Source of the DNA: Actinoallomurus sp040655075
GTDB lineage: Bacteria; Actinomycetota; Actinomycetes; Streptosporangiales; Streptosporangiaceae
DNA length: 64,000 nucleotides
Assembly (NCBI RefSeq): GCF_040655075.1
Contig: NZ_JBFAJC010000009.1
Span: 207,786-271,785, forward strand
Reading direction: 5' to 3'
In this document: positions 34,751 to 43,214 of the stretch, in pieces
Layout of the letters: every line of letters starts with the position of its first letter
Position numbering within the stretch: position 1 is the first letter of the stretch
Made by a program: the position numbers and the translations under genes
Notes under the pieces: generated by a model
Told to the model about the DNA's origin: nothing
What the model saw: only the letters and a program-made list of their open reading frames with translations
Databases searched by the model: none

Positions 34751-35209
34751 ATGAGCGACTACTTCGAGTACCGGCACACGGTCGGCTTCGAGGAGACCAA
34801 CCTCGTCGGCAACGTCTACTACGTGAACTACCTGCGCTGGCAGGGCCGCTGCCGGGAGATGTTCCTCAAGGAGCTCGCCCCGGACGTGCTCGCCGAGCTG
34901 TACGCGGACCTCAAGCTGTTCACCCTCAAGGTGGACTGTGAGTTCTTCGTCGAGATCACCGCGTTCGACGAGCTGTCGGTCCGGATGCGGCTGGTCGAGC
35001 TCGCGCAGACCCAGCTGGAGTTCGGCTTCGACTACGTCCGCCTGGACCCGGGCGGCGGGGAGACCCTCGTCGCCCGGGGCCGGCAGCGCGTGGCGTGCAT
35101 GCGCGGCCCCAATACCCGCACCATCCCGTCCCGCGTGCCCGAGTCCCTGGTCCGTGCCCTGCGCCCCTACCAACCCGCCGCCCTCGCCGACGTGGGAGAG
35201 ACGCCGTGA
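34751..35209 (+). CDS. Enediyne thioesterase TEBC (SgcE10/CalE7-like, hotdog fold)
   Basis: 152 residues, ATG 3 nt after the PKSE stop. Features: YFEYRHTVGFEETNLVGNVY, YVNYLRWQGRCREMFLKELA and FFVEITAFDELSVRMRL. It belongs to the hotdog-fold 4-hydroxybenzoyl-CoA thioesterase-like family and lacks the usual acidic catalytic residue, relying on the Asn/Tyr/Arg region. It hydrolyses the polyene from the PKSE ACP; PKSE with TEBC gives pentadecaheptaene in other systems. The stop overlaps the next GTG, so the order PKSE-TEBC-flavin reductase is translationally coupled. Confidence 0.95.
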   Translation: MSDYFEYRHTVGFEETNLVGNVYYVNYLRWQGRCREMFLKELAPDVLAELYADLKLFTLKVDCEFFVEITAFDELSVRMRLVELAQTQLEFGFDYVRLDPGGGETLVARGRQRVACMRGPNTRTIPSRVPESLVRALRPYQPAALADVGETP

Positions 35210-35715
35210 CGGAGCTGGACGCGCGGACGCTGCGCAGGATGTTCAGCGCGTTCGCGACGGGTGTCACCGTCGTCACCTGCGGCGGCCCGACACCGCACGG
35301 GATGACGGCGAACGCGTTCAGCTCGGTGTCGCTCGACCCGCCGCTCGTCCTGGTGTGCGTGGATCGCGCCGCCGTGATGCACAGGTCGCTGTTCGACGCG
35401 GAGTTCTTCGGGGTCTCGGTGCTCGCCGCCGACCAGGAGGCGGTGGCGCGGCACTTCGCCGACCGCCGCCGTCCGCTCGGCATGACCCAGTTCGAGTCGG
35501 TCGACTGGGTGCCGGGCGAGCGCACCGGCGTGCCGCTCATCGCGGACGCGCTCGCGGCCTTCGAGTGCCGCAGATGGCGCGGCTACGACGGCGGCGACCA
35601 CACCATCTTCGTCGGGCGGCTGCTGTCGGCGAGCCGGCGCGATCCCGACGCCCTGGTGTTCCACGACGGGCGGTTCCGCAGGCTCAGCCCCGAGCCGACG
35701 CAGGTGCCGCTGTGA
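35206..35715 (+). CDS. NAD(P)H:flavin reductase (SgcE6-like)
   Basis: 169 residues from a GTG at 35206 that overlaps the TEBC stop (GTGA); upstream in-frame ATGs lie inside TEBC and are ignored. Flavin reductase domain: MFSAFATGVTVVTCGGPTPH, GMTANAFSSVSLDPPLVLVC, FFGVSVLAADQEAVARHFAD and the C-terminal DHTIFVGRLL. Such enzymes supply FADH2 or FMNH2 to partner monooxygenases. The best partner in the window is the acyl-CoA-dehydrogenase-like monooxygenase at 45879-47060. Same operon as the PKS. Confidence 0.92.
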   Translation: MTELDARTLRRMFSAFATGVTVVTCGGPTPHGMTANAFSSVSLDPPLVLVCVDRAAVMHRSLFDAEFFGVSVLAADQEAVARHFADRRRPLGMTQFESVDWVPGERTGVPLIADALAAFECRRWRGYDGGDHTIFVGRLLSASRRDPDALVFHDGRFRRLSPEPTQVPL

Positions 35716-35737
35716 CCGAGAGAGGAAGGAGATCGCG

Positions 35738-37111
35738 ATGACCGTGCCGCGTGTGCGGCCCGCCGCCGTGGCGGACCGGGTGCCGCCCGGCCCGCCCCGG
35801 CGCGCGATGCCGGGAGTGCTCCTCCGGCTCGTCCGGGACCGGCTCGGGCTGATGACCTCGGCGGTGACCGAGTACGGGGACGCGGTGCGGGTCGCCGCGG
35901 GCCCCCGGACGATGTACATCTTCAATCACCCCGACCACGCCAAGCACGTCCTCGCCGACAACGCCGCGAACTACCACAAGGGCCTCGGGCTCCAGCAGGC
36001 CCGCCGCGCCCTTGGGGACGGGCTGCTGACGAGCGAGGGCGAGCTGTGGCGCAAGCAGCGCCGGACGATACAGCCCGCCTTCCAGAGCGCCCGGATCGCC
36101 GCACAGGCGGGAGCCGTGGCCGAGGAGGCGACTGCGCTGGTCGCCCGGCTGCGGGAGCGCTGCGGCACGGGTCCGGTGGACGTGACGGGCGCGTTGACCG
36201 GGCTGACCCTCGGCGTGCTCGGCCGCACCCTGCTGGACGCCGACCTCGGTGCGTTCGCGACGGTCGGGCACGCCTTCGAGGCCGTCCAGGACCAGGCCAT
36301 GTTCGAAATGGTCTCGCTGAGCATGGTGCCGACCTGGGTGCCGCTGCCGAAGCAGCTGCGGTTCCGCCGGGCCAAAGGCGAGCTGCGCCGCGTCGTGGAC
36401 CAGCTGGTGGCCGACCGCGGCCCGGGCTGGTCCCCGGAGGCCGACGACGTGGTGTCCCGACTGGTGGCCTCCACCCGGGCGGAGGCCGACCCGGCGGTCG
36501 GCGCGCGGCGGCTGCACGACGAGCTGGTCACGCTGCTGCTCGCCGGGCACGAGACCACCGCGAGCACGCTCGGCTGGTCGCTGTATCTGGTGGACCGGCA
36601 TCCCGAGGTGGCGCGGCGGCTGCGCGACGAGGCCCGCACGGTGCTGGGCGACCGTCCGCCCGTCCACGACGACCTGCGCCGGCTGACGTACACGGCCATG
36701 GTCGTCCAGGAGGCGATGCGGCTGTACCCGCCGGTCTGGATCCTGACCCGGCAGGCGCTGCGCGACGACGAGGTCGGCGGCTACCGCGTCCCGGCGGGCT
36801 CGGACGTCCTGGTCAGCCCCTACACGTTGCACCGCAACGCGGCCTACTGGGACGAGCCTGACCGGTTCGACCCCGAGCGGTTCGACCCGGCGCGTCCCAA
36901 CGAGCGGCCGCGGTACGCCTACATCCCGTTCGGCGCGGGGCCGCGGTTCTGCGTCGGCAACAACCTGGGGATGATGGAGGCCGTGTTCGTCCTCGCCCTG
37001 ATCGCGCGCGACCTGCGCCTCAGGGCGGTGCCGGGACGGGCGGTGGTGCCGGAACCGATGCTGTCGCTGCGTATCCGCGGTGGGCTCCACATGACCGTCC
37101 ACGAGGCCTGA
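35738..37111 (+). CDS. Cytochrome P450 (membrane-P450-like class) in the PKSE operon
   Basis: 457 residues; ATG after GGAAGGAG. The I-helix is LLLAGHETTAS, the ExxR is QEAMRLYPP, and the heme loop is FGAGPRFCVGNNLGMMEA. Length, the PPGPPRR proline-rich N-terminus without a membrane anchor, and the sequence ..WLKQ/WRKQRRTIQPAFQ type resemble CYP102/CYP4-like soluble bacterial P450s found in enediyne and terpenoid clusters. Last gene of the DUF1702-PKSE-TEBC-reductase-P450 operon, which points to an early oxidation of the polyene or core. No ferredoxin gene is adjacent. Confidence 0.93.
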   Translation: MTVPRVRPAAVADRVPPGPPRRAMPGVLLRLVRDRLGLMTSAVTEYGDAVRVAAGPRTMYIFNHPDHAKHVLADNAANYHKGLGLQQARRALGDGLLTSEGELWRKQRRTIQPAFQSARIAAQAGAVAEEATALVARLRERCGTGPVDVTGALTGLTLGVLGRTLLDADLGAFATVGHAFEAVQDQAMFEMVSLSMVPTWVPLPKQLRFRRAKGELRRVVDQLVADRGPGWSPEADDVVSRLVASTRAEADPAVGARRLHDELVTLLLAGHETTASTLGWSLYLVDRHPEVARRLRDEARTVLGDRPPVHDDLRRLTYTAMVVQEAMRLYPPVWILTRQALRDDEVGGYRVPAGSDVLVSPYTLHRNAAYWDEPDRFDPERFDPARPNERPRYAYIPFGAGPRFCVGNNLGMMEAVFVLALIARDLRLRAVPGRAVVPEPMLSLRIRGGLHMTVHEA

Positions 37112-37166
37112 CCGTCCCCGACGACTGACGGTTCATGTGCCCTGATCTCGCCCGCTTCCGTCCTGA

Positions 37167-37196
37167 GGCCCCGGACCGCACCGTCGTTCCGGGGCC
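37167..37196. terminator. 9-bp hairpin between convergent genes
   Basis: GGCCCCGGA (37167-37175) and TCCGGGGCC (37188-37196) with a 12-nt loop, between the P450 and the convergent AraC gene. Probably a bidirectional terminator. Confidence 0.65.
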
Positions 37197-37205
37197 GCGG
37201 GCGGT

Positions 37206-37979
37206 TCAGGTGCCGGTGGCGTCCACGCGGTCCAGGCCGGTGTCGAGGAGGGCGAGCAGGAGCGGGGGGTCGATGATGCGCATCGGGCGCAGCCGGACGT
37301 TAACGGTGTCGAGCTCGGTTCGGGAGCCGATGGCGATGGGGCCGGACGAGCCGACCCACGGCACGGCGTCGGCGGCGGTCGGGTCGGGGACCACCGGGCC
37401 TCTGCCGGGGGCCACCGAGTGGGCCAGGACGTACCAGGTGCCCTGGGGGACGTTCGGCAGCTCGTAGTGGCCGGGGCCGTCCAGGACGGTGCAGCGGACG
37501 GGCGAGCCCTGCGGGATCGGCTCTGGGAACAGGCCGACGAACACCAGGCCGTCCGCCTGGTCCGGGGACGGGAGGACCTCGCCGCGGACCGGCACCGACC
37601 GGCTGCCCCAGCCGTTGCGCCGGTTGTCGTTCGGGATGAGCGGCCGGAACCCCCCGTTCTGCCGGTAGAGCGTCGGCGCGACGCCCACGCTGCTCTTGAA
37701 CCGGGAGCTGAATGTCCCCACGCTGGTGTAGCCGACCTGGTTGCTGATATCCGCGACGGTCAGCGAGGTCGAGATCAGCAACCGCTTGGCCGCCTGCAGC
37801 CGGACCGCGGACAGGAAGCGGCCCGGCGAGATGCCGGTGATCTGCCGGAAAATTCGCGAGAAATGGAATTTGCTGAACAGCGCAGTGCGCGCCATGTCGT
37901 CGATGGTGAGCTGCTCGCCGAAGTTCTCGTACATGGCCCGGACGACCCGCTCGACCGCCTCTTCCGAAACGTCTGCCAT
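37206..37979 (-). CDS. AraC-family transcriptional regulator (N-terminal HTH; SgcR2-like placement)
   Basis: 257 residues from the ATG at 37979 (MADVSEEAVERVVRAMYENF); an ATG at 38030 would add 17 residues. The two AraC helix-turn-helices are at the N-terminus (LTIDDMARTALFSKFHFSRI; LTVADISNQVGYTSVGTFSS, then RFKSSVGVAPTLYR), the reverse of the usual order. The C-terminal ~140 residues form an effector-like domain (LVFVGLFPEPIPQG, GPGHYELPNVPQGTWYVLAH). AraC/XylS-type activators occur in other nine-membered enediyne clusters. It lies downstream of the StrR-type gene on the same strand, with its own likely promoter. Confidence 0.88.
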   Translation of the reverse strand: MADVSEEAVERVVRAMYENFGEQLTIDDMARTALFSKFHFSRIFRQITGISPGRFLSAVRLQAAKRLLISTSLTVADISNQVGYTSVGTFSSRFKSSVGVAPTLYRQNGGFRPLIPNDNRRNGWGSRSVPVRGEVLPSPDQADGLVFVGLFPEPIPQGSPVRCTVLDGPGHYELPNVPQGTWYVLAHSVAPGRGPVVPDPTAADAVPWVGSSGPIAIGSRTELDTVNVRLRPMRIIDPPLLLALLDTGLDRVDATGT

Positions 37980-38047
37980 CTTTGAAAACCTTTTGTGTTG
38001 TGGCCGTCCCCCTGGGGCGGACTCGCGCATTTACACCGTTCTCGGTG

Positions 38048-38065
38048 AGATTGATAACACAATCT
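38048..38065. promoter_or_regulatory. Inverted repeat upstream of the AraC gene
   Basis: AGATTG-ATAACA-CAATCT: exact 6-bp arms with a 6-nt spacer in an unusually AT-rich 200-bp stretch (37980-38170). It lies 69-86 nt before the chosen AraC start. It is a candidate operator for the AraC promoter; the arms are short. Confidence 0.4.
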
Positions 38066-38261
38066 TAAATGCCGCGTGTGGTGGGTCAATAAGTCGTGGT
38101 CGAACAATAACGACGTGATGACGGAAGGTCGATGCGCCCTTAGCTGAGACTAAAGGAAAGGTGCGCTCCGTGATTTTCGAGTCACGTTCGGGAGCGTCGG
38201 CCGGGCATGCGCGCGGCCGAAAGGCATGGAAGGGGGCCGGAGTCTTTCCGCGGATAATCCG

Positions 38262-39323
38262 TCAGTCCGAGTCGAGGACGGCGGCGAACAACGCCCACGC
38301 GGTCGCGGTCTCACGCGCCAGCCCGGCCACCGCCTCGCGGCAGTGGCTCGGCACGGCCGCGACCAGGCCGGTCCAGTCGTCCTCCGTGAGGGTCTGGGCG
38401 TTGAGCACCCGGAGCAACTCGCGGCCGGAGTCGGTGTGCCGCAGCGCCGGATCCTTCATCAGCCTGACCAGAACCTCCCGCGCCTGCGCCGGTCCGGCGT
38501 CCGGTCCGGATCGGGCGTCCGCGTTCGTCCGGGCGGCCCCGGCGGGCCGCGGTGCGGCGCCGGGCCGGATCGGGTCGTCCGGGCGGGCCGTGGGGGCGGG
38601 GGGCGCGGCGGAACGGGTCGTCGCGCCGCGCGGGACCGGGTCTCGGCCCTGGAGGAGGCGTTTGCGGACGTCATGGGCGGTGGACAGCGAGATGCCCGCC
38701 GCGCGGGCGACCTCGCGCAGGGAGGCTTCGGGGCGGGCGCTGATGATCTGCGCGGCGAGCTGCCGTCCGCCCGCCCCGCTCACCGGACGCGCCCGGCCGT
38801 CCGTGCCGACGCGCGCGTTCGTCTGCGGAATCTGCGGGGTCGAACGCCGTACGGACGCGACCGTCCGGGCCGACAGACCGGTCCGGGCGGCGATCCTGCG
38901 GTCCGACGCCTGTGGCTCGGCGGCCAGGATGCGCGCGGCAGCGGCCCGGCGGTCGGCGAGGGTCAGCGGGAGGCCGTGCGCGACGTTCAGCTCCACCGCG
39001 CGGGCGAACGCCTCGGCGGCGCTGCCGTCGAAGAAGACCGCCTCGATCTCGGTGTCGCCGCGCAGCATCGCGGCGCGCAGCCGGTGCATCCCGTCGATCA
39101 CCCGCATGGTCGGACGGTGCACCAGGATCGGGGGCAGCGGCGTCTCGACGCCGGCGAGGCGGACCACGTGCTCGCGGTCCTCTCCCCGCAGGCGGGGGGA
39201 GTCGGCGGGGCGCAGCGAGCCGATCAGGACGCGGTGGACATCGGCGCCGGAGGTGCCCGCACCGCCGGGGAAGTGCGCTTCGGCCGTCTCCGGTCCCGGC
39301 CGATGCGCGGTGCCGCGTGCCAT
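38262..39323 (-). CDS. StrR-type ParB-domain pathway activator (SgcR3-like)
   Basis: 353 residues from the ATG at 39323, chosen because GGGGAGGAA lies 5 nt upstream. The N-terminal ParB/sulfiredoxin-like domain (VHRVLIGSLRPADSPRLRGE, ILVHRPTMRVIDGMHRLRAA) is followed by a helix-turn-helix region (ADRRAAAARILAAEPQASDR, RIAARTGLSARTVASVRR) and a second HTH-like segment (LREVARAAGISLSTAHDVRK). StrR-type proteins directly activate streptomycin genes, and a homologue acts as positive regulator in the C-1027 enediyne cluster. A GBL-receptor-type operator lies about 110 nt upstream (39433-39452), so it is probably the output of a gamma-butyrolactone switch. Confidence 0.9.
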   Translation of the reverse strand: MARGTAHRPGPETAEAHFPGGAGTSGADVHRVLIGSLRPADSPRLRGEDREHVVRLAGVETPLPPILVHRPTMRVIDGMHRLRAAMLRGDTEIEAVFFDGSAAEAFARAVELNVAHGLPLTLADRRAAAARILAAEPQASDRRIAARTGLSARTVASVRRSTPQIPQTNARVGTDGRARPVSGAGGRQLAAQIISARPEASLREVARAAGISLSTAHDVRKRLLQGRDPVPRGATTRSAAPPAPTARPDDPIRPGAAPRPAGAARTNADARSGPDAGPAQAREVLVRLMKDPALRHTDSGRELLRVLNAQTLTEDDWTGLVAAVPSHCREAVAGLARETATAWALFAAVLDSD

Positions 39324-39685
39324 GGACTTCCTCCCCGTCGTCCGGAACGGAACGATCCCCCCCGTGACCCCGCGGAACGAACGCGAAGACGGGCTCCGTC
39401 GATCGTCGTTCCGGGGGCACGCGCCCCCATTGCAAACCGATTGGTCGGTTTGTTGCAACCCTGGGCACCCGGTGTTCGGGCCGTCGTGAATCCTCCGGAC
39501 GGCCTGGGGCGGTGAACTGGACGGCGTTTACGCAAGCCGTGGCGCGAATATCACCAAACGATCTGATGCGTCACGCTAGGTAGCTGAATTGCGAACGTCT
39601 GGAGTGGCCGAGGTCCGCGCATACTGTGCACTGTGACGTAGATCACCACCCAGTCGAGAGGGGTGGCCGAATGCAAGGTGCGGAT
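39324..39685. other. Regulatory intergenic region upstream of strR-type gene
   Basis: About 360 bases without a gene. It carries the StrR promoter region, the inverted repeat at 39433-39452, a CCGGAACG octamer in each orientation (39342-39349; 39407-39414), and a weak hairpin (CCACCC 39646-39651 / GGGTGG 39661-39666) just behind the stop of the AhpD-like gene that may terminate that operon. Confidence 0.5.
39433..39452. promoter_or_regulatory. Candidate GBL-receptor (TetR) operator upstream of the StrR-type activator
   Basis: CAAACCGATTGGTCGGTTTG: exact 8-bp arms around TTGG. The AAACCG...CGGTTT layout is that of autoregulatory elements bound by gamma-butyrolactone receptors such as ArpA and ScbR. 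It lies about 110-130 nt before the StrR-type start. The probable binding protein is the GBL-receptor-like TetR at 43215-43856. Confidence 0.6.
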
Positions 39686-40804
39686 TCAGTATTTCCTTTC
39701 CGTGGGAGCGCTTAGATAAACCGCCGTCTCGCCGATTCTGCGGGCCGCCGCGAGACTGGCCCACGCCGTGAGCCCGAGCAGCGCCGCGTCGTCGGGGTCG
39801 GCGTGCCGGAACGCCGCCACGTCCGCCGGACCGACGCGGTGGGACGCCAGCGCGGTGAGCAGCGCCAGCCGGGCCGCCGGACGCTCCGCGTCGGGCAGCG
39901 CGGCCACCGCCTCGTCCAGCCAGCCGCGCCCGGCCGCCGGGTGCGTGCCGTCCCGGTCCGCCAGCCGCTCGAGCACCAGGGCGCGCACCGGCGCCGGCAG
40001 CGCCCGCCGCCCGGCCCGCTCGATCGCCTCCACCGCCCGTGCGAAGGCGTCCTCGATCACCGGATCGGCGGCGGCCCACGCCAGATCGCCGGGCGGCGAC
40101 GCCTCCGAGAGCAGCCCCAGCGCCGCTCCCGGCTCGGCCCCCCGCCGCGCTGCCGAGCGCAGCAGGCGGCCGAGCACGCGCAGCATGGGCGCGCGCACCT
40201 GCGCGGGCACCCGCGGTGGGACGGGCGAGTCGTCCAGGAAGACGTTGACCATCCGGTTGAGGTAGTGGAACGTGACCGCCACCCCGACCAGGCGGGGAGC
40301 CCGCGTAGCGTCGAACGGCGCGGCCGCCGGCTCGCCCGGCCCACACCGCCCCGTGCCGGCGGCCCACGCTGCGAGCGTCCCCCGGTCGTCCTCGCCCGCC
40401 GCCCGGGCGGGGACGAGGCCGTGGAGGGTGGCGTCGTGGACGGCCACGCAGTACGGGCAGGCGTTGGCACGGGAGACGGAGGCCGCCACGGTCTCGGCGT
40501 CCGGGCGGCCCGAAGCGGGACCGGCGACCAGCGTCTCGCGGAGCATGAGCCAGGAGGCGGCGAGGACCTCGGGCGCGGGGGAGTGCAGGGCCACCGGCGG
40601 CGCGAGCATGCCGAAGTCGTGTTCGACCTGCGCGTATACCCGGGCGACCAGACCCTGGGCCGCGTCGGGGCGGACCGGCTCGACGTAGGCGACCCGGTCC
40701 AGCGTTCGGTGCAGGGCGCGCCGGACGAGCCGCGGCGTCGCCCGGCCTCTTGGCGCCCCGGCCCCGGGAGGCAGGTCCGAGGGGTTCGCGTCGGGGCGGG
40801 TCAT
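39686..40804 (-). CDS. AhpD/carboxymuconolactone decarboxylase-like protein
   Basis: 372 residues; the ATG at 40804 overlaps the GMC oxidoreductase stop (ATGA). The AhpD-like active site is ETVAASVSRANACPYCVAVH (CxxC with a following His), followed by a helical body (VAVTFHYLNRMVNVFLDDSP). At 372 residues it is about twice a single AhpD domain; the C-terminal half (ASPPGDLAWAAADPVIEDAF; AARRIGETAVYLSAP) looks like a degenerate second domain. Last gene of the DUF5987-GMC-AhpD operon. A role in handling peroxide or thiol redox chemistry, or as an oxidation partner, is plausible; substrate unknown. Confidence 0.8.
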   Translation of the reverse strand: MTRPDANPSDLPPGAGAPRGRATPRLVRRALHRTLDRVAYVEPVRPDAAQGLVARVYAQVEHDFGMLAPPVALHSPAPEVLAASWLMLRETLVAGPASGRPDAETVAASVSRANACPYCVAVHDATLHGLVPARAAGEDDRGTLAAWAAGTGRCGPGEPAAAPFDATRAPRLVGVAVTFHYLNRMVNVFLDDSPVPPRVPAQVRAPMLRVLGRLLRSAARRGAEPGAALGLLSEASPPGDLAWAAADPVIEDAFARAVEAIERAGRRALPAPVRALVLERLADRDGTHPAAGRGWLDEAVAALPDAERPAARLALLTALASHRVGPADVAAFRHADPDDAALLGLTAWASLAAARRIGETAVYLSAPTERKY

Positions 40805-42501
40805 CGGCGGACCAGGCCGGGGACGAGCGGGAGCACGGCGCGGCGGGCGCTGGTGGCGCCCTCGGGCGCGGGCGCGCCGTAGCGGACCTCGACGCCCCGG
40901 TCGCGGGCGGCCTGGACGATCCCCGGCATGGCGCGTTCGGCGAGCGCGGCGATGGTGAGGGCGGGGTTGACGGTCAGCGCGCCGGGCACGGCCGAGCCGT
41001 CGGTGACGAAGATGCCCGGGTGGCCGCGCAACTGGTGCCGGTCGTCCAGCGCGGAGGTGGCGGGATCGTCGCCGATCCGGCAGGACGCCAGCGGGTGCAC
41101 GGTGTACGCGCCGACCAGGTCGTTCGTCCAGGGCAGCACGCGGGCCAGGCCGTCGCGATCCAGAATGTCCTTGACCTCGGCGTCCGCCTCTGCCCAGCCG
41201 CGCAGCGTGTTGGCGCTCGGCACGTAGCGTAGCGGGCCCCGGCCGAGCATCTGCTGGGAGATCCGCACCGCGTTGCCGGTGGGCGGGAGGTCGCCGAACA
41301 CGCCCTCGTTGTCGTCCTCGCTCATCGTGAACACGGTCAGCCAGGACTGCCAGCGGCTCAGCATCTCCTTCTTCTCCGGGCCGAACCAGGTGAGACGGCC
41401 GTCCGCGCCGGGCACCTGCGCGAGGATCGTGCCAAAGCCGGGAGGGAAGTACAGCTGCTCCAGGGAGAACCGGGAGAACTCCGGCAGATCGGGGTCGAGC
41501 CGGTCCCAGCTCGCCACGCACGGCCCCTTCCCGATCTGGGACGCGGCGTACGCGGCGTCGCCGCGCGACAGGCCGAGCACGGTCCGGACACGTTCCTCGT
41601 CGAACACGGCGGTGTTGAGGCGTTCGCCGTTGCCGGAGAAGTAGCGGCCCACGCTGTGCGGCATCGGCCCGAGCGCGGGCTCGGAGCGCTTGAGGATCGC
41701 CGGCGTCGCGCCCGCCCCGGCCGCGACCACCACGAGCCTGGCGTCGAGCGTGCCGCTCCCGGCGGTCACCCGGTAGTCCTCGCCGTCGATGACGTTGTAG
41801 TGCACCCGGTAGCCGCCGTCGCCTGTGCGGGACAGGTGCTGCACCTCGTGCAGCGGACGGATCTCTGCGCCGTGTGCGACGGCGGCGGGCAGGTAGTTCA
41901 GCAGCAGCGACCGCTTGGCGTCGAACCGGCAGCCCGACATCATCCAGTTGCAGTTGGTGCACTTCTCCCGGTCGATCGCGGCCGGGGCCGGGTTGGCGGT
42001 GCGCCCGGCGTGCGCGCACGCCGCCGCGAACAGCCCGCCCGAGTAGGTGACGTCGTTCCAGTCCTGCCGAGTGATCGGCAGCGCCTCGGCGACCCGGTCG
42101 TACCAGGGGTCCAGGGTGTCCCGCGTGATCGCGGCGGGCCACATGCGGCGGCCGATCCCGCCTCGGCGGTCGAACACGAATCGCGGGGCGCGCGGCATCG
42201 CGGCGAAGTAGACGACGCTGCCGCCGCCGACGCAGTTGCCGCCGAGCACGCTCATCCCGTCGCCGACGACGAAGTCGAAGATCCGGGTGTAGGACGAGCC
42301 GAGCAGGAAGTCGTGGTCGAACTCGTCGCTGGCCACCCACGGCCCGCGCTCCAGCACGGTGACGCGGGCCCCGCCCGCCGCCAGGTGGTACGCGGCGATC
42401 GCGCCGCCGAAGCCGCTGCCGATGATGACGACGTCGGTGCGTTCGACCGCGCCGGCCACGCCGCCGCCCCGGCCCGCCGTGATGTTGTCCGTGGTGCTCA
42501 T
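40801..42501 (-). CDS. GMC-family FAD oxidoreductase (cholesterol-oxidase-like)
   Basis: 566 residues; the ATG at 42501 overlaps the DUF5987 stop. FAD-binding VVIIGSGFGGAIAAYHLAAG near the N-terminus, GNCVGGGSVVYFAA, a cysteine cluster CTNCNWMMSGCRFDAK in the middle, and the GMC C-terminal domain HPLASCRIGDDPATS with VPGALTVNPALTIAALAERA. It oxidises an alcohol or a CH-CH bond using FAD and O2. The three genes DUF5987, GMC and AhpD-like are translationally coupled at both joints, implying one complex or pathway step in the enediyne assembly. Confidence 0.9.
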   Translation of the reverse strand: MSTTDNITAGRGGGVAGAVERTDVVIIGSGFGGAIAAYHLAAGGARVTVLERGPWVASDEFDHDFLLGSSYTRIFDFVVGDGMSVLGGNCVGGGSVVYFAAMPRAPRFVFDRRGGIGRRMWPAAITRDTLDPWYDRVAEALPITRQDWNDVTYSGGLFAAACAHAGRTANPAPAAIDREKCTNCNWMMSGCRFDAKRSLLLNYLPAAVAHGAEIRPLHEVQHLSRTGDGGYRVHYNVIDGEDYRVTAGSGTLDARLVVVAAGAGATPAILKRSEPALGPMPHSVGRYFSGNGERLNTAVFDEERVRTVLGLSRGDAAYAASQIGKGPCVASWDRLDPDLPEFSRFSLEQLYFPPGFGTILAQVPGADGRLTWFGPEKKEMLSRWQSWLTVFTMSEDDNEGVFGDLPPTGNAVRISQQMLGRGPLRYVPSANTLRGWAEADAEVKDILDRDGLARVLPWTNDLVGAYTVHPLASCRIGDDPATSALDDRHQLRGHPGIFVTDGSAVPGALTVNPALTIAALAERAMPGIVQAARDRGVEVRYGAPAPEGATSARRAVLPLVPGLVRR

Positions 42502-43067
42502 GCGGGACTCCCGGTGGAGGTCGTGCCAGGGTGGATGGGGGCCAGTTCGCGCCGGTAGGAGAAGGCCGGGAAACGCCACAGGCCGTCCCGGTCCGGCGGG
42601 GCGAAGCCCATGGTCGCCAGACCGGGATGACCTGCCCTGATCGCATCCAGGGTGGGCAGGTGCGCGGCGGTGTCGAAGGCCATGTTGCAGAACAGCGCCA
42701 GCAGCACCCACAGCTCCTTCTCCGGGTGCTCGGGCGAGGTCAGCGTGCGCACGAGCGCGGTGCGGTCGGCGAAGTCCAGCGCCACGAACGGCGGGACGGT
42801 CTCGTCCAGGACGCGGCCGTGCTCGCGGGCATGCGCCACAGCGTGCCGGTTGAGCGCCTCGACATAGCCGTCCAGGCCGTCCGTCACGCCGGTGGCAGGG
42901 TTCCGCAGCAGGGCCAACGCGCCGGCCGCGACCGCGCCCGGTCCCGGGGCGGCCCCCGCCACGGCCCGGTCGCCGGGGTCGCGCCGCTCGCCCGGGACGA
43001 TGGTGTCCGCGAACGCCTCCAGGGTGGCCGTCGCCGTGTCCCGACCGGCCGAGGCAGATGTTTCCAC
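42498..43067 (-). CDS. DUF5987 family protein, probable small partner of the GMC oxidoreductase
   Basis: 189 residues from a GTG at 43067, chosen because GAGGAGG lies 6 nt upstream; ATGs at 43085 and 43130 lack such a site. Features: ATATLEAFADTIVPGERR, DPGDRAVAGAAPGPGAVAAG, EHPEKELWVLLALFCNMAFD, PPDRDGLWRFPAFSYRRELA. It resembles the small gluconate-dehydrogenase-subunit-3-like proteins that accompany GMC oxidoreductases and matches the actinobacterial DUF5987 type. No Tat signal is seen, so the complex is probably cytoplasmic. First gene of the operon, divergent from the TetR regulator. Confidence 0.78.
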   Translation of the reverse strand: METSASAGRDTATATLEAFADTIVPGERRDPGDRAVAGAAPGPGAVAAGALALLRNPATGVTDGLDGYVEALNRHAVAHAREHGRVLDETVPPFVALDFADRTALVRTLTSPEHPEKELWVLLALFCNMAFDTAAHLPTLDAIRAGHPGLATMGFAPPDRDGLWRFPAFSYRRELAPIHPGTTSTGSPA

Positions 43068-43152
43068 CCGTATCCTCCTCGCCATGGTGAATTCACAAAA
43101 AGGATCGGTGGTCCTGGCGAGCACAGTCATCTTCAGGATTGCCAGCTGATAA

Positions 43153-43190
43153 TTGACCTGTCAAAGATTCTGTCATAGAATGATCATTCT
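43153..43190 (+). promoter_or_regulatory. Consensus-like promoter with overlapping palindromic operator for tetR
   Basis: TTGACC (43153-43158) and TAGAAT (43176-43181) are separated by exactly 17 bp, a near-consensus -35/-10 pair, 34 nt before the TetR ATG. The -10 overlaps a perfect 14-bp palindrome AGAATGATCATTCT (43177-43190), and another ATTCT half-site lies at 43167-43171. Negative autoregulation by TetR is likely. The same region may control the divergent DUF5987 operon. Confidence 0.65.
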
Positions 43191-43214
43191 CCGCGAAAGG
43201 GTGGGTGTTGACTC

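Noticed and set aside
28856..35173. A 2105-codon open frame on the minus strand opposite the PKSE
   Set aside because: It is the antisense shadow of the PKSE and TEBC genes: Arg/Gly/Val/His-rich, no family motif, and the plus strand has complete catalytic motifs over the same bases.
38161..39515. Two long plus-strand frames over the StrR-type gene
   Set aside because: Serine/arginine-rich shadows without a ribosome binding site; the minus strand has clear ParB and HTH motifs and a strong start.
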